DNA of 64,000 nucleotides from Ancylomarina sp. 16SWW S1-10-2 (GCF_009669305.1 NZ_SADB01000010.1:159266-223265), one strand, 5' to 3'; positions 51,053 to 60,326 are shown, numbered from the stretch's first letter. Numbers and translations: made by a program. The notes: a model not told the origin generated them from the sequence alone.

Positions 51053-51900
51053 TCTTTCGAATTAATAATTTATTATCCTAGAATTTAATTTTTAGGGTTA
51101 CTTAACTGATCGTTCCTCGACTCTTCGGGGTTCGATTCATTTTCTCATCCCGTAAGTTTTCGGGATTACGTTAATGGAATAGTAAGCGAAGGTAGGTTCT
51201 TATCTTTAAAATCATATTTCATCATTCTTTATCTGCGTCTAGCTTTGTTGATTAAACGCTGTCAGTAACGATTTTTTCTCGCGCTTATCAAGTTTGTCAT
51301 TTCCGATAACCAATGGAATCGTCATTTATGATTCTAAATTATTTTACAAATAGCCTCCAATTATTCGCTCCTTTGCTTTATCGTCTTTTCTCCTTTCGCC
51401 CATCCACACCTTCACTCATTATCTTACCGATCCCGATAATTATCGGGACTTTCGGGATCGCACATTCACTTTCAACTTTCCTTCCTTTATCCTTATTCTC
51501 TTTGTTTTAAGACGCGATGAATCGCGATCTCTACTATTTTCTTGAATTGACTTTTACCTTGTTCTCTTTTACTTAAACTTTTTAATTTTTTCGTTTTATC
51601 CTTAGTGACTTAATACTTTCCTTACTTTATCCTTTAACCATTATCCTTCCGTTTCTTTAATCTTAGCGACAGTTTAATTTTGGATCGTTTTAAATCTCAT
51701 ATCACACGAATTATTCTTAGTGAATATCAATTTTAAATCTATTTTTATTTGATTTTGATCTGAATAACTAATAAACAAAAAAAATCTTAGTAAACGTTTG
51801 CGTTATTCGAGAATGAAAGGCTAACTTGCGCTTGCTTTTGAAAGAGGATTCTCCTTTATATTGAGCGGATTCTTATACTAACCTATAAGATCTCACTAAC
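51053..51900. repeat. Gene-free repeat tract with palindromes
   Basis: No convincing gene. It carries inverted-orientation relatives of sequences at 59745-60200 and 61050-61700: CGTTCCTCGACTC (51111-51123), CGCCCATCCACACC (51398-51411), TTTATCCTTTAACCATTATCC (near 51631), plus palindromes TCCCGATAATTATCGGGA (51430-51447) and CGCGATGAATCGCG (51515-51528). These look like decayed copies of short intergenic repeat families. The small open frames inside are chance. Confidence 0.65.
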
Positions 51901-51912
51901 CTATAATGTGAA

Positions 51913-51948
51913 AAAAATCCTAAAGGCAACTCTAGGATTTTTTTTTAT
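51913..51948 (+). terminator. Isolated intrinsic terminator
   Basis: AAATCCTA pairs with TAGGATTT around a 10-nt loop and is followed by T9. No gene precedes it closely on the plus strand; the kinase gene ends 860 bp upstream, so it may end an unseen transcript. Confidence 0.75.
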
Positions 51949-52266
51949 TTAGATTTTTTTTGTGCTACACTATATTATTAATCTAACTGTTATGAGGTAC
52001 GGATAATATATATAAATTTTTTATAAGAACAGTTATAAAAACATGATAAGAAATATTACCTTTGAGCTGTTTTAAAACACTTTTATTGAAACAAAATGTA
52101 AGCCAAATTCCTTTGTTGTTTTTTGAAAGACTGCAACATTTGTACTCTGAAATATAGTTAGAATATTGATAAAATAATAGTTGAAAAATAAATTTTATTT
52201 AGAATGGTTTATTATTAAATATTTTAATCTTGTTTTAGGTTTATCACGCATATACAATTAAAGTTT
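51949..52266. other. AT-rich spacer before the citrate lyase operon
   Basis: No gene seen; A/T-rich without a promoter box I trust. Confidence 0.5.
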
Positions 52267-52295
52267 CGTTTGTAATCATTAATAGCTTACAAACG
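52267..52295 (+). promoter_or_regulatory. Inverted repeat ahead of citD, possible operator or leader hairpin
   Basis: CGTTTGTAA (52267-52275) is repeated as TTACAAACG (52287-52295) with an 11-nt spacer, 20 bp centre to centre, ending 27 bp before the citD start. The two-turn spacing suits a dimeric regulator. Confidence 0.55.
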
Positions 52296-52322
52296 GATAA
52301 TAACAACTAACATATAAAAATA

Positions 52323-52610
52323 ATGACACCTAAGTTTAAAGCTCAAGCTGGAACTTTTGAATCGAGCGACATTATGGTCCTTATTGAGCCCGTTGATGAA
52401 GGAACTGGTAGGCAGGTTGATCTTTCCTCTACTGTAATGCTACAATTCGAAGAGGATATTAAAGCAACCATTAATCAAGTTTTAGATGCAATGAACGTTG
52501 GACACGTGCACCTTATTGCTAAGGACAAAGGCGCATTGACTCCAACCATTAAAGCGAGAGTTGAAACCGCAATTAAACGTTCTTTAGGTATTCAGGAGGG
52601 TACATTGTAA
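52323..52610 (+). CDS. citD: Citrate lyase acyl carrier protein (gamma subunit)
   Basis: A 95-residue acyl carrier protein that carries the phosphoribosyl-dephospho-CoA prosthetic group; acetyl and citryl groups are exchanged on it. Ser14 in AGTFESSD corresponds to the modified serine of Klebsiella CitD. It is the first gene of a five-gene operon, and its stop codon overlaps the start of citE by one base (TAATG). Confidence 0.93.
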   Translation: MTPKFKAQAGTFESSDIMVLIEPVDEGTGRQVDLSSTVMLQFEEDIKATINQVLDAMNVGHVHLIAKDKGALTPTIKARVETAIKRSLGIQEGTL

Positions 52611-53515
52611 TGGCTAAAAAGAAAAGAAGATCAATGTTGTACATTCCGGGTAACAATCCGGCTATGGTTCAACAAGCAGGTGTTTATGGCTGCGATGCTG
52701 TGTTACTTGACTTGGAAGATGCAGTTGCTTTAAACCAAAAAGATGCTGCTCGTATTTTGGTACGTAGTATGCTTAAAACTGTAAATTTTTACAAGACAGA
52801 AGTTTGTGTTCGTGTCAACAATTTACAAACGCCATTTGGTTTAGCCGATTTGGAAGAGATCGTGCCTATGCAGCCTGACAATATTCGTTTTCCTAAAACA
52901 GAATCTGTTCAGGATGTAAGAGATTTTATGAAAGAAGTTCGTCGAATCGAAAAGGAACATGATATCAAAGATCCTAAAATGACGATTCATGTGATGATCG
53001 AAACCGCAAAGGGCGTTGCGAATGTCTATGATATTGCTTCTTGCGAACCACGAATAGATGCCATAACGATTGGTGGTCAGGATTTGACTGCTGACATGGG
53101 TATTATAAAAACACCAGACGGCGCCGGAATTGATTATGCTCGTAAGCGAATTGTAATGGCAGGTAAAGCCAACAACCTTGATGTATTAGATACTGTTTTT
53201 GCTGATGTAAATGATGAGGAAGGTCTTAAAGAAGAGACTGAATACATTAAAAAATTAGGTTTTGCGGGTAAAGCATTGATTAATCCTCGTCAGATTGATC
53301 CTGTTCATGAGGTGTTTAATCCTAGCGAAAAAGAAATTCGTAAAGCTTATCGTGTCTATTCTGAATTTTATAAGAATACGAAAGCTGGTATTGGTGTTTT
53401 TGCCATTGATGGTAAAATGATTGATGCACCTGTAGTTCAGAGAGCGATTACTGTTTTAGAATATGCTAATATCGATATTAAGGATATTGAAAAAAGTGTA
53501 GACTTATCAGATTAA
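52610..53515 (+). CDS. citE: Citrate lyase beta subunit (citryl-ACP lyase)
   Basis: Cleaves citryl-ACP to oxaloacetate and acetyl-ACP, with Mg2+. The 301-residue protein is a HpcH/HpaI-type TIM barrel: RSMLYIPGNNP and VLLDLEDAVAL at the start, conserved IGGQDLTADMG and RKRIVMAGKA in the second half. It overlaps citD and is followed by a 139-bp gap before citF. Length normal. Confidence 0.94.
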   Translation: MAKKKRRSMLYIPGNNPAMVQQAGVYGCDAVLLDLEDAVALNQKDAARILVRSMLKTVNFYKTEVCVRVNNLQTPFGLADLEEIVPMQPDNIRFPKTESVQDVRDFMKEVRRIEKEHDIKDPKMTIHVMIETAKGVANVYDIASCEPRIDAITIGGQDLTADMGIIKTPDGAGIDYARKRIVMAGKANNLDVLDTVFADVNDEEGLKEETEYIKKLGFAGKALINPRQIDPVHEVFNPSEKEIRKAYRVYSEFYKNTKAGIGVFAIDGKMIDAPVVQRAITVLEYANIDIKDIEKSVDLSD

Positions 53516-53654
53516 AGTAAATTTTTGTATTTCGATAAATTGGAAAACAATTAATTATAAAGCAATAAAACGAGCCTTATTAAATACGCTTCATATTAAA
53601 AGGGTAAATATTATTGGCAACTTTTATGTGATATAAATATGAAATTATAAAAAC

Positions 53655-55214
53655 ATGAAAAACGTATTAGGAGTTGAAATTCCTGAATATATAGAAGGTA
53701 TTGGCAAATTGGAGCCTTACCAGGGTGTATGGAAAAGTATCATCGAAGATGAAGTTCCATCTACCAATATATCTCGTACATTAAAGGCCAAAAAAGCACA
53801 TACATCAAAAGTTTGTTCCTCTTTAGAGGATGCCATTGAAAAATGTAAACCTTTCGATGGTATGACAGTAACTTGTCATCACCATCTTCGTGGAGGTGAT
53901 GGTGTGTTGATGCAAGTTATTGAGATTTTAGATAAGATGGGAATTAAAGATATAACTTTAGCTTCATCTTCATTAACTTCGGCTCACGATGGCTTGGTTC
54001 CTTATGTTGAGAAAGGAATGATAACTAAAATATTTTCATCGGGAATTAGAGGTGCTCTTGGCGATGTAATTTCGTCGGGCAAATTAAAATATCCAGCAAT
54101 TATTCACTCCCATGGTGGTCGTGTTCGCGATTTTCTAACAGGTAGAATTAAGCCAGATTTATCAGTACTAGCTGCTTCAGCTGCTGATGTGGAAGGTAAT
54201 GCTACAGGTTCTCACGGACCATCTGCCTTTGGTTCTATGGGCTATGCTGATATTGATGCACGTTACTCAAAAAATGTGATTATCGTTACTGATAATATGG
54301 TAGAATACCCATGTGTGCCAAGTACTATTCGTCAGCACTTTGTTGATTATGTTGTAAATATTGATAGTATTGGTGATACATCTAAAATTGCATCGGGTAC
54401 AACGCGTATTACATCTTCACCTATGGACTTACGTATTGCTCGTATTGCAGCAACTGTAATCGAACAGTCTGGTTTATTTAAGGATGGCATGTCGTTCCAA
54501 GTTGGTGCGGGTGGTGCTTCTTTGGCTGTGGCTAAGTTTTTACGTGAGGATATGAAGCGTAAAAGCATTCAAGGTTCTTTCATGATTGGTGGCGTAACAT
54601 CTTACGGTGTTGATATGCTTAATGAAGGCTTATTTAAAGCTATTTTCGATGTTCAATCATTTGATGCTGCCGTAAGTACTTCGGTATTGAATAACCCTAA
54701 GCATGTTGAAATTACTTGTGACCAATATGCAAATCCTAATAACTGTGGTGCCATGACCAATAAATTGGATGTGGTTGTTTTAGGTGCACTCGAGGTTGAT
54801 GTTGATTTTAATGTTAACGTTATTACGGGTTCATCAGGGGAAATTCGCGGTGCTTCAGGAGGTCACTCAGATACAGCTTCAGGTGCAAATCTTTCGGTAA
54901 TTGTTTGTCCATCATTCCGTGGTCGTTTACCAATTATTATGGATCGTGTTCATACAGTTGTAACACCAGGAGAGAGTGTTGATGTGATTGTAACTGAACG
55001 TGGTGTTTGTGTTAATCCAGCAAAGCCTGATTTAGCTGTTGCTTTGAAAAAAGCTGGGCTTAAGGTTGTAGATATTAAAGATCTTAAGAAAGAAGTTGAT
55101 TCTATGACAGGTATTCCTGCTAAGAAAAAACTTGGTGATAAGATTGTTGCTTTAGTAGAATATCGCGACGGAACAATCATCGACGTGATCAAAAATGTTA
55201 CAAATTTAGGATAA
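53655..55214 (+). CDS. citF: Citrate lyase alpha subunit (citrate:acetyl-ACP transferase)
   Basis: Transfers citrate onto the acetylated ACP to form citryl-ACP. The 519-residue protein begins MKNVLGVEIPEYIEGIG, contains GGRVRDFLTGRIKPDLSVLAAS and SFMIGGVTSYGVDML, and ends with the INVNVTTGS/GASGGHSD-type region (VITGSSGEIRGASGGHSDTA), all as in the CitF family. Length normal. It follows citE and precedes citXG after a small hairpin. Confidence 0.94.
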   Translation: MKNVLGVEIPEYIEGIGKLEPYQGVWKSIIEDEVPSTNISRTLKAKKAHTSKVCSSLEDAIEKCKPFDGMTVTCHHHLRGGDGVLMQVIEILDKMGIKDITLASSSLTSAHDGLVPYVEKGMITKIFSSGIRGALGDVISSGKLKYPAIIHSHGGRVRDFLTGRIKPDLSVLAASAADVEGNATGSHGPSAFGSMGYADIDARYSKNVIIVTDNMVEYPCVPSTIRQHFVDYVVNIDSIGDTSKIASGTTRITSSPMDLRIARIAATVIEQSGLFKDGMSFQVGAGGASLAVAKFLREDMKRKSIQGSFMIGGVTSYGVDMLNEGLFKAIFDVQSFDAAVSTSVLNNPKHVEITCDQYANPNNCGAMTNKLDVVVLGALEVDVDFNVNVITGSSGEIRGASGGHSDTASGANLSVIVCPSFRGRLPIIMDRVHTVVTPGESVDVIVTERGVCVNPAKPDLAVALKKAGLKVVDIKDLKKEVDSMTGIPAKKKLGDKIVALVEYRDGTIIDVIKNVTNLG

Positions 55215-55245
55215 GTTAATTCGATTTTTGAATTGAAAATTATAT

Positions 55246-55274
55246 TTCCCTCTCCATGAAGATGGAGGGGGAAC
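55246..55274. repeat. Mid-operon hairpin of the CCCTCTCC family
   Basis: TTCCCTCTCCAT pairs with ATGGAGGGGGAA (one G-U) around GAAG. There is no U-tract, so it is more likely an intergenic palindromic repeat or RNA-stability element than a terminator. Confidence 0.6.
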
Positions 55275-55316
55275 TGTTTCTATCTTTAGAAGCAAATTAA
55301 CTGACTTTTATTGCTG

Positions 55317-56747
55317 ATGAATAAAAACTCATGCATGACGATAGGGATGGATAAGTCGATAGAGGAATTGCTATTGGCTAAGGATAGGCGAAGCGAATTG
55401 AGAATGCAGAGACTTGAAAAAGGCTGTATTACGCTGAGTTTTAATTTGAACATTCCTGGTTTGCCAAAGTCTAATGAAAGTTTTCATGCTTTTTTTAAGA
55501 CATGTTTGAGTGAGCTGCAAAAATACCTTCTTTCTCATCGAATCGTAACGAATAAAGATACGATTCATTGCGAAACCGATACGGCAGGAGATTTCTTCCT
55601 TGCAGAGATAATCGATTCTGATTATTCTGCTATCCAAATAAAAGAACTTTGCGAGATATTTGAAATTGAACATCCTTTGGGGCGTTTATTAGATGTTGAT
55701 GTGGTCGATGAAAAAGGAGAGTTGGTTTCTTCAGGTAAAGCTAAAACTTGTTTCTTTTGTAATGAGGCACCAGCCATATATTGTATGCGTACGCAAGCTC
55801 ACGATTATGCTGCTATGCGTACGAAAATAGAGTCTGAAATATTTAAATATCAGGCATCAAATAAAAGACAAAATATTTGCAAGCAACTTGCCATTTTAGC
55901 AACACAATCTTTATTGCATGAAGTTGCTCTAGCACCTAAACCTGGTTTGGTCGATCGATTTAATGAGGGATCACATACTGATATGGATTTTTCAACTTTT
56001 TTAAATTCTACGGCAGCTCTTTCTATTTCTTTTCAGAAGATAGCAGACTTTGGTTATTGTTTTTCTGGTGACAATTTGAAAGAAGCTTTGCCTAGGTTGA
56101 GGTTAATTGGCCTTGAGATTGAAGATGATATGTTTGCCGAAACGCATGGCGTTAACACACATAAAGGTGCTATTTTCCTTTTAGGATTTTCAATTTTTGT
56201 ATCAGCTTATTTATTGTCCAAGGATTCATTTACCAATGATAAATTTGTTTCTCTTATTCAGGATATGAATGGCGACTTGGTTGCTCGTGAACTGGGGAAG
56301 AAACTTGACTTGGGAAAAGAAACACATGGTGAAGCGTGTTATAGACGTTTTGGTAAAATGGGACAGGGGATACGTGGCGAAATTCAAGCTGGTATGCCCT
56401 GTGTTTTTAAAAAGGCACTTCCTATTTTGCATGAGCAATTTGATACCGAAGAAATTCTAAATGATAAAATATTAAATAAAGGATTAACCTGTGCGTTATT
56501 GGCTATTATTTCAAATAATGATGATAGTAATATTCTTTATCGAAAAGGTGTAGAAGTGCTTCAGAAACTTAAAGACAAAGCGTCAAGTTGTTTGCTTGAA
56601 TTTAAGAGTGAAAAATTTGAATCGACTTATAATGATTTGATAGCATTTTGTGAAGAAAAAAGAATTTCACCTGGAGGTTCTGCTGATTTAATGGCAGTTT
56701 CTTATTTTATGTATCGTGTGAATAGAAGGTTAGTGAATCATGATTAA
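55317..56747 (+). CDS. citXG: CitXG fusion: holo-ACP synthase plus triphosphoribosyl-dephospho-CoA synthase
   Basis: Makes and attaches the citrate lyase prosthetic group. The N-terminal about 170 residues match CitX (transferase of the 2'-(5''-triphosphoribosyl)-3'-dephospho-CoA group to CitD), and residues about 190-476 match CitG, which makes that precursor: ALAPKPGLVDRF, GVNTHKGAIFLLG and EIQAGMPCVF. In Klebsiella they are separate genes; fusions also occur in some other bacteria. I start it at ATG 55317; an in-frame TTG at 55311 is also possible. It is required for active citrate lyase, as are its neighbours. Confidence 0.92.
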   Translation: MNKNSCMTIGMDKSIEELLLAKDRRSELRMQRLEKGCITLSFNLNIPGLPKSNESFHAFFKTCLSELQKYLLSHRIVTNKDTIHCETDTAGDFFLAEIIDSDYSAIQIKELCEIFEIEHPLGRLLDVDVVDEKGELVSSGKAKTCFFCNEAPAIYCMRTQAHDYAAMRTKIESEIFKYQASNKRQNICKQLAILATQSLLHEVALAPKPGLVDRFNEGSHTDMDFSTFLNSTAALSISFQKIADFGYCFSGDNLKEALPRLRLIGLEIEDDMFAETHGVNTHKGAIFLLGFSIFVSAYLLSKDSFTNDKFVSLIQDMNGDLVARELGKKLDLGKETHGEACYRRFGKMGQGIRGEIQAGMPCVFKKALPILHEQFDTEEILNDKILNKGLTCALLAIISNNDDSNILYRKGVEVLQKLKDKASSCLLEFKSEKFESTYNDLIAFCEEKRISPGGSADLMAVSYFMYRVNRRLVNHD

Positions 56748-56798
56748 TTACATTTATAATAATTAGAATAAAATACCAATAGGAAACACAATATAACA

Positions 56799-57872
56799 AT
56801 GAGTGTAGAAAATACTGACTTTAGAGAAGAATCGTTAGATTTAAAAAACCCGTTTGATGTCAAATTGGTATCTGAATTCTTGAGTAATTTAGGCTTTGAT
56901 TATATTACTGATGATGTAGATTATTCTATGATTCTATATAATTTGAATGATGAGCTTATTGGAACAGGATCGTATAAAGGTCGTGTTTTAAAATATGTGG
57001 CAGTTGCACCCAAGTTTAGAGAAGGTGCTGCTTTTGCTCAAATTGTAACTCATCTAATTGATATTGTTATTCAGAAGCATAATCATATTTTTGTTTATAC
57101 CAAGCCTGCCAATCTTGTTGTGTTTAAAGGTTTGGGATTTACCGAAATTGCAACTGCAGAGCCTTTGTTTTCGGTTCTTGAATTTGGATATGAGAATATT
57201 AGAAGTTACCAAGATTATTTACGTTCTATTAAGCGTGATGTGCATGTTGGCCATATTGCAGCTGTAGTTGTAAATTGTAACCCATTTACTATGGGGCATA
57301 AATATCTAATTGAGAAAGCTTGCCGTGAAAATAGAGTAGTTTATTTATTTGTTGTTGAAGAAAATCGTTCATCCTTTAGTTTTTCAACCCGTTGGCGATT
57401 AATTAAGGAAGAGCTTGGCCATATTGATAATTTAGTAATGGTAAAAGGTGGAGATTATGTGGTTTCGGGTACTATCTTTCCTGCCTATTTTTTAAAGAAA
57501 GAGAAGAAATCAGACATTGCTGCATGTCAAGCTGAGCTAGATGTTATTGCTTTTATGAGGTATATCGTACCCATATTAAATATTAACCGTAGATATGTTG
57601 GGACTGAGATGTATTCTCCGGTAACATTGGCCTATAATAAAGCTATGATTAAGCATTTGCCACCCAATGGTGTTGAGCTTATAGTAATACCTCGAATTAC
57701 ATGTGGTTCTAAAGATAATTATATCTCTGCTTATAAAGTAAGACAAGCCATTCGTGAGGATAAGTTGGATACGGTAATTGATTTCCTTCCAACATCAACC
57801 AGACGATATTTACTCTCAGAAGATTCTGCTCACGTTAGAGCGAAAATAAAATCTAAAGTAACAAGGCACTAA
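56799..57872 (+). CDS. citC: [Citrate (pro-3S)-lyase] ligase
   Basis: Acetylates the prosthetic group thiol of CitD with acetate and ATP, activating citrate lyase. The 357-residue protein has an N-terminal GNAT-like domain (YVAVAPKFREGAAFAQIV) and a C-terminal nucleotidyltransferase domain: NCNPFTMGHKYLIEKA is the HxGH-type motif and ISAYKVRQAI the second signature. It lies last in the operon, not first as in Klebsiella. A strong terminator follows. No transporter or oxaloacetate decarboxylase gene adjoins the operon. Confidence 0.93.
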   Translation: MSVENTDFREESLDLKNPFDVKLVSEFLSNLGFDYITDDVDYSMILYNLNDELIGTGSYKGRVLKYVAVAPKFREGAAFAQIVTHLIDIVIQKHNHIFVYTKPANLVVFKGLGFTEIATAEPLFSVLEFGYENIRSYQDYLRSIKRDVHVGHIAAVVVNCNPFTMGHKYLIEKACRENRVVYLFVVEENRSSFSFSTRWRLIKEELGHIDNLVMVKGGDYVVSGTIFPAYFLKKEKKSDIAACQAELDVIAFMRYIVPILNINRRYVGTEMYSPVTLAYNKAMIKHLPPNGVELIVIPRITCGSKDNYISAYKVRQAIREDKLDTVIDFLPTSTRRYLLSEDSAHVRAKIKSKVTRH

Positions 57873-57885
57873 GGCTAAAAAAAAC

Positions 57886-57927
57886 ACAGCGACTAAAACT
57901 TCAATAAGTTTAGTCGCTGTTTTTTTG
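57886..57927 (+). terminator. Intrinsic terminator of the citrate lyase operon
   Basis: A 12-bp perfect stem (ACAGCGACTAAA with TTTAGTCGCTGT) followed by T7. Confidence 0.95.
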
Positions 57928-57966
57928 AAAAGTCTTAAAGGATAAAGTAAAACAAGGTGAAAGGGA

Positions 57967-58115
57967 TTATCTCGACTTTGAGCTTTTAGAATAAATAGAT
58001 CCTAGTATTTTCATTAATTCTTTAGATTCAATTTCTATATTGATCCATTCTGAATTTGACTCTAAAATTTCAATAATTATTCGAACCCAGTAGTCTGAAA
58101 ATTCGTTTATTTGTA
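57967..58115 (-). pseudogene. C-terminal remnant of a four-helix-bundle (23S rRNA IVS) protein
   Basis: The minus strand encodes about 48 codons without a start, ending SKSSKSR-stop: NEFSDYWVRIIIEILES and IESKELMKILGSIYSK match the last two helices of the IVS/four-helix-bundle family (YWLELL..., ...EILKLLTSIVKTSK). The first half is missing and the frame runs into the AATTCCT array. Family proteins of this kind are typically near such repeats in Bacteroidota genomes; that association is my recollection, not seen here. Confidence 0.5.
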
Positions 58116-58164
58116 AATTCCTAATTCCTAATTCCTAATTCCTAATTCCTAATTCCTAATTCCT
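58116..58164. repeat. (AATTCCT)7 tandem heptamer array
   Basis: Seven exact tandem copies of AATTCCT, the last one overlapping the TAG stop codon of the flavoprotein gene. Degenerate copies of the same unit appear at 18541-18612. Confidence 0.9.
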
Positions 58165-59653
58165 AATTTATTCCTGGTTTCCATGATTTTAATTTAATTA
58201 AATCGGGAAAGGCTTGCGGTTTGTAAATCGATTTTCCTTCGAATACACGTAAACATTCTTGTACTCCTTCAGAGATACTTGGATGAGGGTGTACGTTTTT
58301 ACGGATATCCTTAAGTGTTCCTTTTTGGGTGATTTGGTAAGCAATTGATGTAATTAAGGTCGACGCTTGTGGACCAGCAGCACGCATACCCAATATGCGA
58401 TTTTCACCATCGTCACTTACTATAATTTTAATAAACCCATCGGTAGCTCTCATGGCAATAGCTCTGTTGACTAATTCGTTTGAGTAGCTAGCTACTTTGT
58501 ATGGAATGTTCTGCTTTTTACAGGCTTTTTCATTCATCCCGACGGCAGCAACTTCGGGTTTGAAGAACATCAGTGTAGACATATTTGAGTAGTCGAGTGG
58601 AAATTCTAAATTGCCATATAGAGCTTCAACGATAGATCGACCTTGAATTTCACCAACCGAATAGAGTTGTGCATGACCCGATACATCACCTGCGGCAAAA
58701 ATATTGCAAGATTGGAAGTTGTCAATTGCACATATTTCGTTAATGTTTAAATAGCCTCTTTCGGTTGTTTTGATGTTAACATTTTCGAGCCCTAAATTAT
58801 CAAGATTTGGTATACGACCTATGGCTACAATAGCAACATCTACCTCAATAACTGTTGAATGCCCATCTTGATAATCTAAAACAACCTCTAGGCAATCACT
58901 TTTTTTACGAATTGTTCTTAGGTTGGCTGTGTGGTGAATGATTACGCCATTTTTTTCAAGTCCTTTTGAAACAAAATCACTAATATCATCATCTTCATAA
59001 GGAATTACTTTATGTTGGCGATCAAGTAGATGAACTTCTGTTTGATTGTAATTAGAAAAGATAGTAGCATATTCACAGCCAATAATCCCTGAACCAATAA
59101 TGATCATTCTTTCGGGAAATTCCTTGAGTTTCATTATACCTTCAGAATTTATAATTCGCTCTTGGTCAATTTCAATGTCTGGCATTTCTCTTGGGCGCGA
59201 TCCTGTTGCAATTATGATATTGTCACCTGTAATAATCTCTTTTTCTCCTTTTTTATCAATCTGAATTGTATTGGAATCGATAAATTTTGCCCATCCATAT
59301 TTTAAACAGATGCTTCCGTGGGTCTCCGTTTTTTCAGAAAAGGTTTCTATCTGAGAGAGCATTTGTAGTTGCTTTTGTTTCGCAGCTTGGATAATGGTTT
59401 TCTGAACTTGTTTGTAATCAGCAAGTAATCCGGAAACTCTATAGCCTCGATTAACCGAAGAAGCAACATTAAAATCTTTTGATAACTCCCACATAGCTTT
59501 TGAGCTTAGAGCTCCGTTCATAATACCAGCACCACCAAGATGGTTGGCTTCAATGATACAAACCGATTTTTTAAAATCGATAGCACGTGTAGCTGCTGAA
59601 AACCCTGCAGGTCCGCTACCTATTACGATTAGGTCGTATTTTTCTTGACTCAT
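58163..59653 (-). CDS. Dihydrolipoamide dehydrogenase-like flavoprotein lacking both redox cysteines
   Basis: A 496-residue protein of the class I pyridine-nucleotide:disulfide oxidoreductase fold: FAD motif IVIGSGPAGFSAA (9-21), a second NAD-binding IIGSGIIGCEYA in mid-protein, and the dimerisation domain ending with HPHPSISEG (455-463), which keeps the catalytic His457/Glu462 pair. The active-site segment that should read GGTCLNVGCIPSK here reads GGAGIMNGALSSK: Gly43 and Ala48 replace both cysteines. It therefore cannot carry out normal disulfide chemistry. It may be an NADH oxidase-like, transhydrogenase-like or flavin-donor enzyme; a structural role is also possible. Confidence 0.8.
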   Translation of the reverse strand: MSQEKYDLIVIGSGPAGFSAATRAIDFKKSVCIIEANHLGGAGIMNGALSSKAMWELSKDFNVASSVNRGYRVSGLLADYKQVQKTIIQAAKQKQLQMLSQIETFSEKTETHGSICLKYGWAKFIDSNTIQIDKKGEKEIITGDNIIIATGSRPREMPDIEIDQERIINSEGIMKLKEFPERMIIIGSGIIGCEYATIFSNYNQTEVHLLDRQHKVIPYEDDDISDFVSKGLEKNGVIIHHTANLRTIRKKSDCLEVVLDYQDGHSTVIEVDVAIVAIGRIPNLDNLGLENVNIKTTERGYLNINEICAIDNFQSCNIFAAGDVSGHAQLYSVGEIQGRSIVEALYGNLEFPLDYSNMSTLMFFKPEVAAVGMNEKACKKQNIPYKVASYSNELVNRAIAMRATDGFIKIIVSDDGENRILGMRAAGPQASTLITSIAYQITQKGTLKDIRKNVHPHPSISEGVQECLRVFEGKSIYKPQAFPDLIKLKSWKPGIN

Positions 59654-60326
59654 ATTTTGATATCTCAGTTCTTGTGGAAATATAGATTCTTTGATCTTTT
59701 ATTTTGTTGTATGAAGATAGGAATTATCAATCAAAAGATAAGGCTAAAGGTTAAAGAAAATTTAAGTAAACAAGCGTAAAGGAAGGAAAGTGTAAAGGTT
59801 AACTCACGACAGGGAGATTGAGAAATAAGGTTAAAAAAAGGAAAGTGTAAAAGTTAAAGGGGAAAGGGCGATCCCGAAAGAGTTTGGGAGGCGGATGGGC
59901 GAAGGATAATTTGTAGGAGAATGACGAATTATTAATAAAAATACACAACAAAAAAGCTAGACTCAGATAAATAATGATGAAATGAATAAAAAACCACTTC
60001 CCTTTTTTAATATTTCCCCGCCTTACATTTAAGGAGGGGTGGCTTATTTGTCGAGGAACGAGAAAAATGAGACGGGGTGGTTTTAAAATATTTCTAGCTG
60101 AAAATTTTGAAGTAAAAAAGAAGTGAAACTGACATTTGCTCATTAACTAAGAGATAGCCGTCCCGAATCCTTTCGGGATTCCTCCTCGCTATGACAGATT
60201 TGGAAGAGTGAAGTATCGAGAAATGTCGAATGATTAATTAACCAATGCTCAATGCCAGTTGTAGGGGGAACTGATAACCAATTTTGAAAACTGACAATTG
60301 ATAACTAAGTATGAACTGTCTATAAA
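59654..60326. repeat. Gene-free repeat tract, copy A of a 170-bp element
   Basis: No real gene is seen. Purine-rich (AAAGGATAAAGG-like) tracts run from 59740 to 59870. From 59936 to 60101 lies a 166-bp segment closely repeated at 61232-61401, including CCCCGCCTTACATTTAAGG and GGGGTGG inverted halves that pair with the ACCACTT and ACGGGGTGG ends. At 60155-60195 a GTCATAGCGAGG-type element follows in inverted orientation to one at 63718-63760. Confidence 0.7.

Noticed and set aside
51313-51510. A 65-codon plus-strand frame
   Set aside because: It lies in the inverted repeat tract; low-complexity sequence with no start context or family.
57967-58115. Intact small gene for the four-helix-bundle protein
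   Set aside because: There is no start codon and the first helices are missing; upstream sequence is a tandem heptamer, so only a remnant is supported.
59799-60143. A 114-codon minus-strand frame
   Set aside because: It lies wholly within repeat tract and copy A of the 170-bp element, with no start region or recognisable domain.
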